The notes below the pieces were generated by a model. That model was not told where the DNA came from and did no database searches. It saw only the letters and a program-made list of their open reading frames with translations. 64,000 bases of DNA from Tatumella citrea. Lineage in GTDB: Bacteria; Pseudomonadota; Gammaproteobacteria; Enterobacterales; Enterobacteriaceae. Location of the stretch: positions 4,216,001-4,280,000 of the forward strand of contig NZ_CP015579.1 in the NCBI RefSeq assembly GCF_002163585.1, given 5' to 3'. Made by a program: the position numbers and the translations under genes. This document shows, piece by piece, positions 52,014 through 60,639 of the stretch; the first letter of the stretch is position 1, and the number at the start of each line of letters is the position of its first letter.

Positions 52014-53075
52014 ATGAAAATATTGGTGATCGGCCCTTCGTGGGTTGGCGATATGATGATGTCTCAAAGCCTTTATCGCACGCTGAAAGCGCAATACCCG
52101 GAGGCTATCATCGATGTGATAGCCCCGGCGTGGTGCCGGCCGTTATTATCCCGGATGCCTGAAGTCAGTCAGGCGATTGCGATGCCCATTGGCCATGGTT
52201 CACTGGCTATCAGTGAACGCCGCCGTATAGGCCATTCACTGCGTGATAATCATTATGATCGGGCCTATGTGCTGCCAAATTCCTTTAAATCAGCACTGAT
52301 CCCTTTTTTCGCCGGAATTAAACAACGCATTGGTTGGCGGGGAGAAATGCGCTATGGCTTACTGAACGATGCCAGAGTGCTAAACAAACCGGCATTCCCT
52401 TTAATGGTAGAGCGTTACGTTGCCCTGGCCTACCCGGCCGGAGAAATAACAACGGCAGCAGCTCTGCCCCGTCCGTTGTTATGGCCACAACTCAGCGTCA
52501 CCGAAGCAGAAAAAACAGAAACAGCCAGTCTGTTCTCATTGTCGTCAGACCGGCCGTTGATTGGATTCTGCCCGGGAGCTGAATTTGGACCAGCCAAACG
52601 CTGGCCTCACTATCATTATGCCGCTCTGGCACAAAAGTTGATTGCCAGGGGATACAGCGTCGTGTTGTTTGGTTCAGACAAAGACCATGAAACCGGTGAA
52701 GACATCCTCAACAGCCTCGATACCGATGACACACCGTTTTGCCACAACCTGGCCGGTAAAACCCGACTAGAGCAGGCGGTCATTTTACTCGCCAGCTGTG
52801 CCGCGGTAGTAAGTAATGATTCTGGTCTGATGCACATTGCCGCAGCTTTACATCGTCCTTTAGTGGCATTGTATGGGCCCAGCAGCCCCGATTTCACCCC
52901 GCCATTATCCAATCAGGCCCGGGTGATTCGCCTGATTACCGGCTATCACAAAGTCCGAAAAGGCGAAGCAGACCTCGGTTATCATCAGAGTCTGATTGAT
53001 ATAAAACCTGCGCGTGTTATGGATGAACTGAACTTATTACTGACCCCTCCGCAGGAGAATGAATGCAGGTCCTGA
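52014..53075 (+). CDS. waaF: ADP-heptose:LPS heptosyltransferase II WaaF
   Basis: Adds the second heptose of the LPS inner core at the cytoplasmic face of the inner membrane. Family 9 glycosyltransferase, 353 residues from the ATG at 52014 (MKILVIGPSWVGDMMMSQSL), which matches E. coli; an earlier in-frame start overlaps hldD. PGAEFGPAKRWPHYHYA and SNDSGLMHIAAAL are the donor-site motifs. Its end overlaps the waaC start by 13 bp. Confidence 0.97.
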   Translation: MKILVIGPSWVGDMMMSQSLYRTLKAQYPEAIIDVIAPAWCRPLLSRMPEVSQAIAMPIGHGSLAISERRRIGHSLRDNHYDRAYVLPNSFKSALIPFFAGIKQRIGWRGEMRYGLLNDARVLNKPAFPLMVERYVALAYPAGEITTAAALPRPLLWPQLSVTEAEKTETASLFSLSSDRPLIGFCPGAEFGPAKRWPHYHYAALAQKLIARGYSVVLFGSDKDHETGEDILNSLDTDDTPFCHNLAGKTRLEQAVILLASCAAVVSNDSGLMHIAAALHRPLVALYGPSSPDFTPPLSNQARVIRLITGYHKVRKGEADLGYHQSLIDIKPARVMDELNLLLTPPQENECRS

Positions 53076-54034
53076 TTGTTAAAACTTCCTCCATGGGGGA
53101 TGTAATTCATACTCTTCCGGCACTGACCGATGCCATGCAGGCAATTCCGGGAATACGTTTTGACTGGGTAGTTGAAGAAAATTTTAGCCAAATCCCTGGC
53201 TGGCACCCGGCAGTTGATCAGGTGTTACCCATTGCTATTCGTCGCTGGCGTAAACACTGGTTTGGTATCCAACAGCGGGAAGAGCGTTTCCTTTTTAAGC
53301 AAAAGCTTCGCCAGCGCCAGTACGATATTATTATCGATGCCCAGGGGCTGATTAAAAGCGCAGCTCTGGTCACCCGGCTGGCACATGGTGAAAAGCATGG
53401 TGCTGACAAAAACAGTGTCAGGGAGCCTTTTGCCTGTTGGTGGTATGACAAACGCCATGCGATTAAACAGCAACAACACGCTGTTGAACGCATTCGTGAT
53501 CTGTTTGCGAAAAGTTTGGGGTATGAGAAACCGGCCACGCGCGGAGACTATGCTATCGCCGGGCACTTTACCCACGATCTGCCTGCTGATGCCGGGCGTT
53601 ATATGGTATTTCTGCATGCCACCACCCGCGATAATAAACACTGGCCTGAACAACACTGGCGCGAATTAATTAACAAGGTCACCGGGCGTGATTACTGCGT
53701 AAAACTACCCTGGGGTACCGACGCTGAATATCAGCGAGCCGTAAGACTGGCAGAAGGAAACCCGCAGGTAACCGTATTACCGCGACTAACGCTGGCTGAA
53801 GTAGCCCGTGAACTGGCAGGAGCAAAAATCGTTGTTTCAGTCGATACCGGTCTGAGCCATCTGGCTGCTGCCCTGGACAGACCAAATATCACACTTTATG
53901 GCCCAACCGATCCCGGCCTGATTGGTGGCTATGGTAAAAATCAGTTAGCCCTGCGTCCGGAAAGCAGCGATAGCATGGGTGATATATCAGCAGAACAGGT
54001 TGATCAGCAGATCCAGCTGTTGCTGAATCAGTGA
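53063..54034 (+). CDS. waaC: ADP-heptose:LPS heptosyltransferase I WaaC
   Basis: Adds the first heptose to Kdo2-lipid A. Family 9 glycosyltransferase, 323 residues. MQVLIVKTSSMGDVIHTLPAL at the N-terminus, HATTRDNKHWPEQHW and SVDTGLSHLAAALDRPNITLYGPTDPG match E. coli WaaC. AGGAG lies just upstream, inside waaF. Confidence 0.97.
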   Translation: MQVLIVKTSSMGDVIHTLPALTDAMQAIPGIRFDWVVEENFSQIPGWHPAVDQVLPIAIRRWRKHWFGIQQREERFLFKQKLRQRQYDIIIDAQGLIKSAALVTRLAHGEKHGADKNSVREPFACWWYDKRHAIKQQQHAVERIRDLFAKSLGYEKPATRGDYAIAGHFTHDLPADAGRYMVFLHATTRDNKHWPEQHWRELINKVTGRDYCVKLPWGTDAEYQRAVRLAEGNPQVTVLPRLTLAEVARELAGAKIVVSVDTGLSHLAAALDRPNITLYGPTDPGLIGGYGKNQLALRPESSDSMGDISAEQVDQQIQLLLNQ

Positions 54035-54107
54035 ACAATAGCCGGCCCGCAGTACCGAACAAACTGCCGGTAGCTGACAGTTATCTGACTTTCATTTAAA
54101 ACGGTTG

Positions 54108-55235
54108 ATGATGATGTGGAAAAAAATAAAATACTGGAACCGGCAAAAGAACCATCTGCTTCGTCAGCTAAAGTTAAAACTGGTACGGTTACTCTTTGAT
54201 ACCGCCAGCCGCCGGACAGCATTGGATTTGACCAGAATAAAAAAAGTGCTGATTCTGCGGGATGACAACAAAATTGGCGATATGATTGTCTCAACCGGAC
54301 TGTTCAGCCAACTGCACGCTGCCGGCATTTGCGTGGATGTTGTTGCCGGAAAAGATAATGCCTTTATCGCTGAGGCGATGCCCCAGGTAAACAATATTCT
54401 GCTTTATCCCCGTAAAACTGGAAAGATTCTGAAGGCCGCCTGGCAACTGCGTCGGCGCAACTATGATATGGTGATCGACTTTGGTGATTATTTATCACCG
54501 GTTTATTACAGTTTTATCAGCCTGATCAATGCCCGACATACTCTCGGCTTTAATAAATCTGCCTTTTATCGTTATGATCTGAATATTGATGCCCCTGCAC
54601 TGGATGAGCATGTCACATGTCGTTATAAGCGGGTATTAGCCTTGTTCGGTTTACCTTCAGACCACTACCAATACCAGCTTGCGGTGCCTGAAGCCGGACA
54701 ACAGAAAGCGATGGAATTTATCCATACACTTAACTCACAGCAATTCGTGGTGATAAACCCTTTTGCGGCAGGTAACGATCGTACCTTGTCACATCAGCAA
54801 GTTGTCACACTGACAAACATGATTGGTGAAGCAGACTCGCAACTGCAGGTGGTAGTCATTGGCCCGCCTGCACCTCTGGCCGCTTTGCAGTTGCCGGCAC
54901 CCGTCATAAAAAACCCGATACCTTCATTCTGGAGTGCCGTGGTGCTGGTACAACATGCAAAGCTTATCATTTCACCTGATACATCCTGGGTACATGTGGC
55001 CTGCGCTTACCAGACTCCACTTATCGCACTGTATAAAAGTAAAATTATCGATGGTGGATTAATCAACAACAAAGTCTGGGCACCAAACTTTCAGCCCTCG
55101 ACTCAAATCATCACCGATAAGCAGAGTGTTGCGGAGATAGATCCCCGGGACCTCTCCGCCGCATTGCATAAATATCTTACTCCTCAGGCTGGCTCTGATC
55201 AGGCCAACGAGGTGTATAAAGACATGACAGCGTAA
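54108..55235 (+). CDS. Family 9 glycosyltransferase (heptosyltransferase-like), LPS core
   Basis: About 375 residues; unlike WaaF and WaaC it has a basic N-terminal extension of about 45 residues before the family start KVLILRDDNKIGDMIVSTGL. The C-terminal donor motif is SPDTSWVHVACAYQTPLIALY. Three consecutive ATGs follow a TTG; I use the first ATG, and no clear ribosome site decides. It follows waaC by 73 bp. Its last 59 bp overlap the end of the convergent waaL-type gene. Probably adds a heptose or related sugar to the core; acceptor unknown. Confidence 0.82.
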   Translation: MMMWKKIKYWNRQKNHLLRQLKLKLVRLLFDTASRRTALDLTRIKKVLILRDDNKIGDMIVSTGLFSQLHAAGICVDVVAGKDNAFIAEAMPQVNNILLYPRKTGKILKAAWQLRRRNYDMVIDFGDYLSPVYYSFISLINARHTLGFNKSAFYRYDLNIDAPALDEHVTCRYKRVLALFGLPSDHYQYQLAVPEAGQQKAMEFIHTLNSQQFVVINPFAAGNDRTLSHQQVVTLTNMIGEADSQLQVVVIGPPAPLAALQLPAPVIKNPIPSFWSAVVLVQHAKLIISPDTSWVHVACAYQTPLIALYKSKIIDGGLINNKVWAPNFQPSTQIITDKQSVAEIDPRDLSAALHKYLTPQAGSDQANEVYKDMTA

Positions 55236-56454
55236 TCATTAACCCGAAAAATATGGTCTGCTCCCGGCTAATCAGTAACACATCGGTCAGACCATATCCG
55301 ATAAGACATAACAGCGTCAGCAGCAGCAGTGTGTTTTTCTGCCTGATGCTCTGGCGCAGTATCACCAGATATAGTCCCCAAAGTACTACCAGCCCGATAA
55401 TTCCCTGCTGACTTGCCGTTTCAATACTTTCATCATGCAAATGCACCATCGCATAATCAAGGGCCGATTTATCAGTGTTGTGTTGATCCACATACCGGCT
55501 CATATAGGCAAAACGCTGTTCTAAACTCATCCCCCAGGGATGTTGTTCAAAAACGGCCAGACCGACCTGCCACATAGCCAACCGCGTGCCCAGCGAAGTC
55601 GCATCATTACCATGACTTTTCAGGTAAACACTCAAATCACTGCTGGTAGAATGTACACGGTCAGTCACTTCCCCTTTAAAGGCGAACATCAGACAAACCA
55701 TTGCCAGCAACGCCGCCAGAACGATTCGGAACTTGTACCGGGAGCGGGAATTGAACAGAAGGCAAACCAGAAAAATTAACGGGTGCAGCACCATTGTAGA
55801 ACGGGTACCGGTATGCAGAACCAGCCAGTAAGAACTCAGAAAGACAGCAAAAGCCAGTACATACCCTCGTAATGACTCACGGGACAACAGCAGAAAAGCC
55901 AGAGTCAGGCTGATGCATGAATACATATAAGATGCATCAGTTGCCCTGGTATTATGAAATTCAATCCTGTCCATGCCTCTGGCTACCTGGATAACACCAA
56001 TCACCGACGTAAGCAGAAATGCCAGCCAGAACACCGCTTTGAACATCCAGGTTTTGTCCGGAAGAACGTGGCGATATTTTGTCAGGCAAACCATGATCAG
56101 AACGACGAAAAACAAGCGTTTTCCTGCCTGCATATGTGCGTTATACATATTTGCTATTGCCGCATCCCCGTAAAAAACCAGAAACCAGATGACTTTTACC
56201 AATGCCAGTAGCAACAGCATCAGTGAAACAGAGGTTAAAGGATGGCGGAACTGGCGAATATTCAGACAAAAAACTACCAGCGCGATATAACCGGCGATAA
56301 AAAAACAGTTTCTGGAAAGTGATGAATCCACCAGCGTAAAAATAACTGATACACAGACGAGAAAAAAACAGCACACCGGCAACAGGCGATGACTTGTTTT
56401 TCCTCCGGTCATCCCGGAGATTCGGGAGGAAATAGCAGTAAAAAGAGTATTCAT
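55177..56454 (-). CDS. waaL: O-antigen ligase WaaL-type membrane protein
   Basis: Polytopic inner-membrane protein of 425 residues with ten or more hydrophobic segments. Wzy_C/ligase features: VLHTGTRSTMVLHPLIFLV (residues 212-230) with the essential-type Arg, a long periplasmic loop about 262-345, and VHLHDESIETASQQGIIGL with His338/His340, typical of WaaL. This family moves undecaprenyl-linked O-antigen onto lipid A-core. Location in the core cluster supports ligase over polymerase. Sequence of ligases is variable, so the call rests on topology, motifs and context. Confidence 0.82.
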   Translation of the reverse strand: MNTLFTAISSRISGMTGGKTSHRLLPVCCFFLVCVSVIFTLVDSSLSRNCFFIAGYIALVVFCLNIRQFRHPLTSVSLMLLLLALVKVIWFLVFYGDAAIANMYNAHMQAGKRLFFVVLIMVCLTKYRHVLPDKTWMFKAVFWLAFLLTSVIGVIQVARGMDRIEFHNTRATDASYMYSCISLTLAFLLLSRESLRGYVLAFAVFLSSYWLVLHTGTRSTMVLHPLIFLVCLLFNSRSRYKFRIVLAALLAMVCLMFAFKGEVTDRVHSTSSDLSVYLKSHGNDATSLGTRLAMWQVGLAVFEQHPWGMSLEQRFAYMSRYVDQHNTDKSALDYAMVHLHDESIETASQQGIIGLVVLWGLYLVILRQSIRQKNTLLLLTLLCLIGYGLTDVLLISREQTIFFGLMITLSCLYTPRWPDQSQPEE

Positions 56455-56600
56455 TTCAATACGGTTACCTGGTTGCAGTCAAAATTCAGGGCTGCCAGGG
56501 CAGGTGCGCCCGGCAAAGACTGAGACTGGTATTTTATCCGGGGAAAATCAGCATAACCTTAAACACTCAGCAAAAAATCAGCCTTGTCTGGAAAATCGAA

Positions 56601-56632
56601 ACCACAATCGGTAAGAAATGCCAGATTGTGGT
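56601..56632 (-). terminator. Hairpin after the WabN-like deacetylase gene
   Basis: ACCACAATC (56601-56609) pairs perfectly with GATTGTGGT (56624-56632), followed on the minus strand by TTCGATTTT. It lies about 60 bp after the deacetylase stop, within the 239-bp spacer to the waaL-type gene. Confidence 0.5.
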
Positions 56633-56693
56633 CTGTCAGCCAATGGCAAAAACTGAGCAGGCATTATCCCGTCTGGAATACCGGCCCTGTAGT

Positions 56694-57668
56694 TTAAGAT
56701 GCCGGTGGATGACGTTCGACGTAATACTGATAATATTCAAACAATGTCATGCCACGGGTTCGGGAACTGAGCCATTCAAACAATTGCTCAAGATTCTCAT
56801 ACAGCATCTCAATATCTGCCTCTGTCTTAAATGTCGGGCTGCCGCCAGGCATAAATTCGGAGGAGTGCAGCATAAATTCTACATAATCTCCCCCTGTGGC
56901 TAAGTTTTTCTCTACCACCCGCTTCATCGCCGGCAAATTATCTCTGGATGGGCGCAGCCAGTAGACCGAAGGAGCCCGTTGCCGGCCTCTGAGCTTATCC
57001 ACGCCTTGCTTTAAGCGGGTAACTAACGGAGAGTGTTTGTAATCTGTACTCATGGGAACTTCCAGCAGCCCCCGGGATGCAGGTTTGGAAATATCTTGCG
57101 GATCAATGAAATACGCCTGATCCGGGAAATGGGTATAATCCGTTCCACCGTTGCCCTGCGGAGCTCCCTGATTAAAACGCCAGTTAACACGAGGAGTCAC
57201 TGAGCAGTCGACACAATAACCCAGTTCACTCAGTATCGCGGCATAACGCTGATCAAACGCCCAGCGGCCAGCGCGGTGGCTGCGCATAGGCGTACCAAAA
57301 GACTCTTCCAGCAATTCGGTCATAAACCGGACTTTGGCTTTCAGTAAATCATCAGGATATTCAATCAGGTAAGGCTGCCATTTCCAGTCATCTTCAGTCA
57401 GCGGTTGTTCCGGGGGGCTGTTCCAGGCATGCAGATGCATCCCTACTTCCCCCTGATTTCTGGCAACCACATCGCTGGCAAACTCAACGTAGGCAGGGTC
57501 GCTTGCCATTTCATAATTTGTCAGCCAGGTAGGCTTAAACTGGTATTTTTCACATAACGCCTGAAAACGCGGCAAAAATCGGGTGTTATCCGTGGTGATC
57601 TTACGGTGATTTTGCCAAAGGTTGTCACCTTCAGTATCGATTGTGATAAGGAAAGCCGGTTTGGTCAT
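56694..57668 (-). CDS. Polysaccharide deacetylase, WabN-like
   Basis: 324 residues, no signal peptide, so probably cytoplasmic. NodB/WalW-type metal-site motifs: LITIDTEGDNLWQNH (residues 7-21) with the catalytic Asp, GEVGMHLHAWNSPP with the His pair, and RAGRWAFDQRYA. It resembles the enterobacterial core protein WabN, which deacetylates a core N-acetylglucosamine to glucosamine. The divergent glycosyltransferase gene next door could supply that residue. Symbol withheld because the reaction here is inferred. Confidence 0.75.
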   Translation of the reverse strand: MTKPAFLITIDTEGDNLWQNHRKITTDNTRFLPRFQALCEKYQFKPTWLTNYEMASDPAYVEFASDVVARNQGEVGMHLHAWNSPPEQPLTEDDWKWQPYLIEYPDDLLKAKVRFMTELLEESFGTPMRSHRAGRWAFDQRYAAILSELGYCVDCSVTPRVNWRFNQGAPQGNGGTDYTHFPDQAYFIDPQDISKPASRGLLEVPMSTDYKHSPLVTRLKQGVDKLRGRQRAPSVYWLRPSRDNLPAMKRVVEKNLATGGDYVEFMLHSSEFMPGGSPTFKTEADIEMLYENLEQLFEWLSSRTRGMTLFEYYQYYVERHPPAS

Positions 57669-57803
57669 GGGTTATCTCTGATGTTTACCTGAAGGTTTTC
57701 TGTTATTTTTGCATACATTCACAGGAGCGCCGGTCTGTATCTGTAACGGCCCCCTCAGCCCGCGGCGATCAGTTAACGCCTTCACAGTAAAAGGATATCA
57801 ACA

Positions 57804-58925
57804 GTGTCACAGCATCATATCGTAATGATTATTGATGGTTTGCCCGGAGGCGGCGCTGAAAAAGTAGTTATCACCCTTAGCCAGGGTCTGCTGGCTCTTG
57901 GGCATCGGGTCTCACTGCTTTCGTTACGCGATGTCTGTAATTATACACTACCAGAAGGTATTGATTACCGGGTGATTGCCGATACTTCCCGTAGTCCCTG
58001 GAGAAAACTGACCGAGCTTTCACGTCGTGCCGGGCAGCTGGATAAGGCCTTCCGCCAACTGGTTTCACAACATGGCTCAGCCGATCTGGTGATCTCTCAT
58101 TTACATAAAACCGACCGGATTGTTCGTCGGAGCCAGGCCATCGATCCGCGAAAAACCTGGTTCTGCCTGCATGGTGTCTTCTCTGGTTCCTACCTTGGAC
58201 ACCGTACCGGCTTCTCACGTTGGCTGAAAGCAAAAAAAATTCACAGGGTTTATCAGCAACGTAACATTATTGGGGTTTCACGCTATGTAGCCGATGACCT
58301 CTGCCGGCATTTTTCGGTCACCCCTGCAAACCAGCAGGTGATCGCAAACCCTTTCGATTTCAATGCCATTCTGACCCTCGCCGCTGAACCGCTCTCTCTA
58401 CCGGAAAAAAGTTTCCTGTTACATGTCGGGCGTTTTCACGAAGTTAAGCGTCACGATCGCTTACTAAAAGCCTACGCCCTGAGCGGCCTGAGATGGCCAC
58501 TGGTACTTTTAGGTGAAGGCAATGCAGAACGTACCGAACAGTTGAAACAACTTGCCCGTGAGCTCAATATCGCCGAACGAGTTATTTTCGAGGGATTTCA
58601 CAGCAATCCTTATAGTTGGATCAAAAATGCCCGGATGCTGGTTCTAAGTTCTGACAGTGAAGGCTTTGGTAATGTACTGGTGGAGGCACTAATATGCGGT
58701 ACCCAGGTCGTCAGTACCCGTTGCCCTGGCGGGCCACCCGAAATTCTCACTGGCAATCTGGCCGCCGGGCTGGCCGAACTGACGGCTGAATCTCTGGCAG
58801 CAACAATGCAGCAGACAGACAGTCATCCGGTCACCATTGATCCACAGGTTGTGAGTCATTATCAGTTAGACACTATTTGTCGTCGCTACCTGAACCTGAT
58901 CACCGCAGAAAACACGAATAAGTAA
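57804..58925 (+). CDS. Family 4 glycosyltransferase, LPS core
   Basis: 373 residues with the GT-B layout: MIIDGLPGGGAEKVVITLSQ at the N-terminus and the donor-site half starting LLHVGRFHEVKRHDRLLKAY, with the E-x7-E motif in SDSEGFGNVLVEALICG. Likely adds an outer-core hexose or hexosamine. Next to a WabN-like deacetylase it is a candidate for the N-acetylglucosamine transferase step (WabH role), but that rests on context. Divergent from the deacetylase gene, convergent with the next transferase. Confidence 0.82.
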   Translation: MSQHHIVMIIDGLPGGGAEKVVITLSQGLLALGHRVSLLSLRDVCNYTLPEGIDYRVIADTSRSPWRKLTELSRRAGQLDKAFRQLVSQHGSADLVISHLHKTDRIVRRSQAIDPRKTWFCLHGVFSGSYLGHRTGFSRWLKAKKIHRVYQQRNIIGVSRYVADDLCRHFSVTPANQQVIANPFDFNAILTLAAEPLSLPEKSFLLHVGRFHEVKRHDRLLKAYALSGLRWPLVLLGEGNAERTEQLKQLARELNIAERVIFEGFHSNPYSWIKNARMLVLSSDSEGFGNVLVEALICGTQVVSTRCPGGPPEILTGNLAAGLAELTAESLAATMQQTDSHPVTIDPQVVSHYQLDTICRRYLNLITAENTNK

Positions 58926-58941
58926 GCCTTCGGATATTAAC

Positions 58942-58967
58942 CTGCCAGCCCTGCGCTGGCAGATCTT
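58942..58967. terminator. Hairpin between convergent glycosyltransferase genes
   Basis: CTGCCAG (58942-58948) pairs perfectly with CTGGCAG (58956-58962) around a 7-nt loop, then ATCTTT. Probable shared terminator of the two convergent genes. Confidence 0.55.
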
Positions 58968-60074
58968 TCAGACAGAAGCCTGTAACGAGGTTTTCATCTC
59001 ACAGAGCATGGTAAAAACATCATCGACCGGGATAGCTTTCAATGGTTCCTGTTTGTCGGTAACCCGTGGATCACTCATTGGCAGATAGACATACCGATGC
59101 AAATGGCGATCCTGGTATGGACCGCTGCTTTCCGGCGATTCCGTTACAAACAGGCTGAGGGTAGGTGTTTTCAGGGCAAGGGCCAGGTGTAATGGCCCGG
59201 TATCGCCAGTAACCAGGATATCCATTGAAGAGATAACACCTAACAGCTCTGGCAGGCTGGTTTTACCGACATAGCTGGTGATCGCGTCGGTCGTTTGAGG
59301 GTTTACGCATGCCAGAACCTGCTCAGCAAGCCCTGTTTCCGCAGGCGATCCGATTAATGCAATTTCACTTCCCGGAAACTGCTGAACAATTCTGTCGGCC
59401 AGTTCGGCAAAATAGCGAGGCGGCCAGCAACGAATACTGGTTGATGCTCCCAGCTGAAAGCCAACCCGAAACGTTCCGGGCTGTTTATCAATGGGTTTAT
59501 AATCGCAAGGTACGGCCATATCAACATTATCTCTGGCACATCCCAGAGCTGATGCCAGTTCCATTTTTCGGGCAATAATATGGCCGGGAAACTGATCAAG
59601 CCCGTAGGTCAGCCAACGGGACATTTTGCCAATTTCTTTACCGTAATTATCTCGCACCAGATAGCGACATCCACTCATAGCAGCGCTTATCACATCATAA
59701 GGAAGATGAGAATGCAGCATTACCGCTAATTCCGGAGAAAAACGTTTCGCCTGACGAGAAAATTGGGTTATCGAGCCAAACTTGTTATTCCAGAACAACA
59801 CATCATCGTAGAAATCACGCCGGGTGAGTAACTGTTTATATTTGGGATGTGCAACCAGAACAATATGTGCTGCCGGATAACGCTGGCGGATGGCCCGAAG
59901 CGCCGGGGTATTGAACATATAATCCCCCAACGCAGTAGTGGAATACACCAGAATAGAACGAAACTCCTGCTGAGGCAGTTGCTCTCTTTTCTCTGCTGTA
60001 CTGAGTGACCGACGATAGAAAAGCCCCAGCCAGGCATCCACTAACCCTATTTTTCTCTTCTTACTTTCTCTCAT
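58968..60074 (-). CDS. Family 9 glycosyltransferase (heptosyltransferase-like), LPS core
   Basis: 368 residues with a ~37-residue basic N-terminal extension before ILVYSTTALGDYMFNTPALRAIRQRYP, the family start. The donor motif is VTGDTGPLHLALALKTPTLSLF, followed by an unusual ESPESSGPYQDRHLHRYVY segment in place of the normal YGPS region. Alone on the minus strand between a family 4 transferase and waaQ. Probably transfers a heptose or a related sugar to the outer core or acts on another glycan; acceptor unknown. Confidence 0.8.
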   Translation of the reverse strand: MRESKKRKIGLVDAWLGLFYRRSLSTAEKREQLPQQEFRSILVYSTTALGDYMFNTPALRAIRQRYPAAHIVLVAHPKYKQLLTRRDFYDDVLFWNNKFGSITQFSRQAKRFSPELAVMLHSHLPYDVISAAMSGCRYLVRDNYGKEIGKMSRWLTYGLDQFPGHIIARKMELASALGCARDNVDMAVPCDYKPIDKQPGTFRVGFQLGASTSIRCWPPRYFAELADRIVQQFPGSEIALIGSPAETGLAEQVLACVNPQTTDAITSYVGKTSLPELLGVISSMDILVTGDTGPLHLALALKTPTLSLFVTESPESSGPYQDRHLHRYVYLPMSDPRVTDKQEPLKAIPVDDVFTMLCEMKTSLQASV

Positions 60075-60639
60075 TTTTAACTAGCTTGTTCCTGATAGTG
60101 TAAACCGGCGAAAAAAAATCAAGTGAAATCAGATGCAAAGAAACAGTCATCCTGCCATCCCCGGAATCCACGGGGCTTCTGTGCTACGGCGCTTCAGTAT
60201 AAAGAAAAATCGCACTTCGCAGGACGGCACAATCCGTCACATAGTACCACTATGCCTGTCATAGCTGTCGGTTGTTTTGTGCGCGCGTCATATTTGCACT
60301 GTTATACAGACCCTTTCAGGGGTAAAAAATTCGGCAACGACAGATAAAGCCCCAATAATCTGTGAATAACCCGTCAACCTGCACGCCATACAGTTCAGAG
60401 ACAGCTATAGGACTTCACCTGCATATTTCACCCCACATTCATTTTTATTTGTTACAGTGTGGCGGTTTCAAAAATGATTCAACGTTGCGTTAATCATCAG
60501 TAATACATTCTGAATATGCCAGACCCGAACTTGCCGCAAAAATCCGGGTCTGAAAATAGCACAGAAACCGGATCTCTCTGGTTTGGGACTACCTGATCTC
60601 CAGGGCCTGAGTTATTTAAATTTAACATAAGTGACAAGT
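60075..60639. other. Long spacer upstream of waaQ
   Basis: About 565 bp with no credible gene. Features seen: an imperfect palindrome near 60223-60290, and a CCCTTTCAGGGG-type small hairpin near 60312. I do not find a convincing JUMPstart/ops sequence (only GGCGGTTTC at 60461, against GGCGGTAGC). It should hold promoters for the two divergent genes. Confidence 0.55.
60223..60290. repeat. Imperfect extended palindrome, possible dispersed repeat
   Basis: GAC-GGCACAA near 60224-60232 mirrors TTGTGC-GCGC-GTC near 60277-60289, with flanking TCCG/CGG also symmetric. An inner hairpin, CATAGT (60240-60245) with ACTATG (60249-60254), lies between. The shape resembles a short mobile or REP-like element, but no second copy was noticed in this window. 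Confidence 0.35.

Noticed and set aside
60123..60347. 74-codon plus-strand frame in the spacer before waaQ
   Set aside because: No ribosome site, unusual composition, and it spans the palindrome; not a credible gene.
60455..60475. Possible ops/JUMPstart element before waaQ
   Set aside because: GGCGGTTTC differs from GGCGGTAGC at two consecutive positions of the functional core, and the surrounding JUMPstart sequence is missing.
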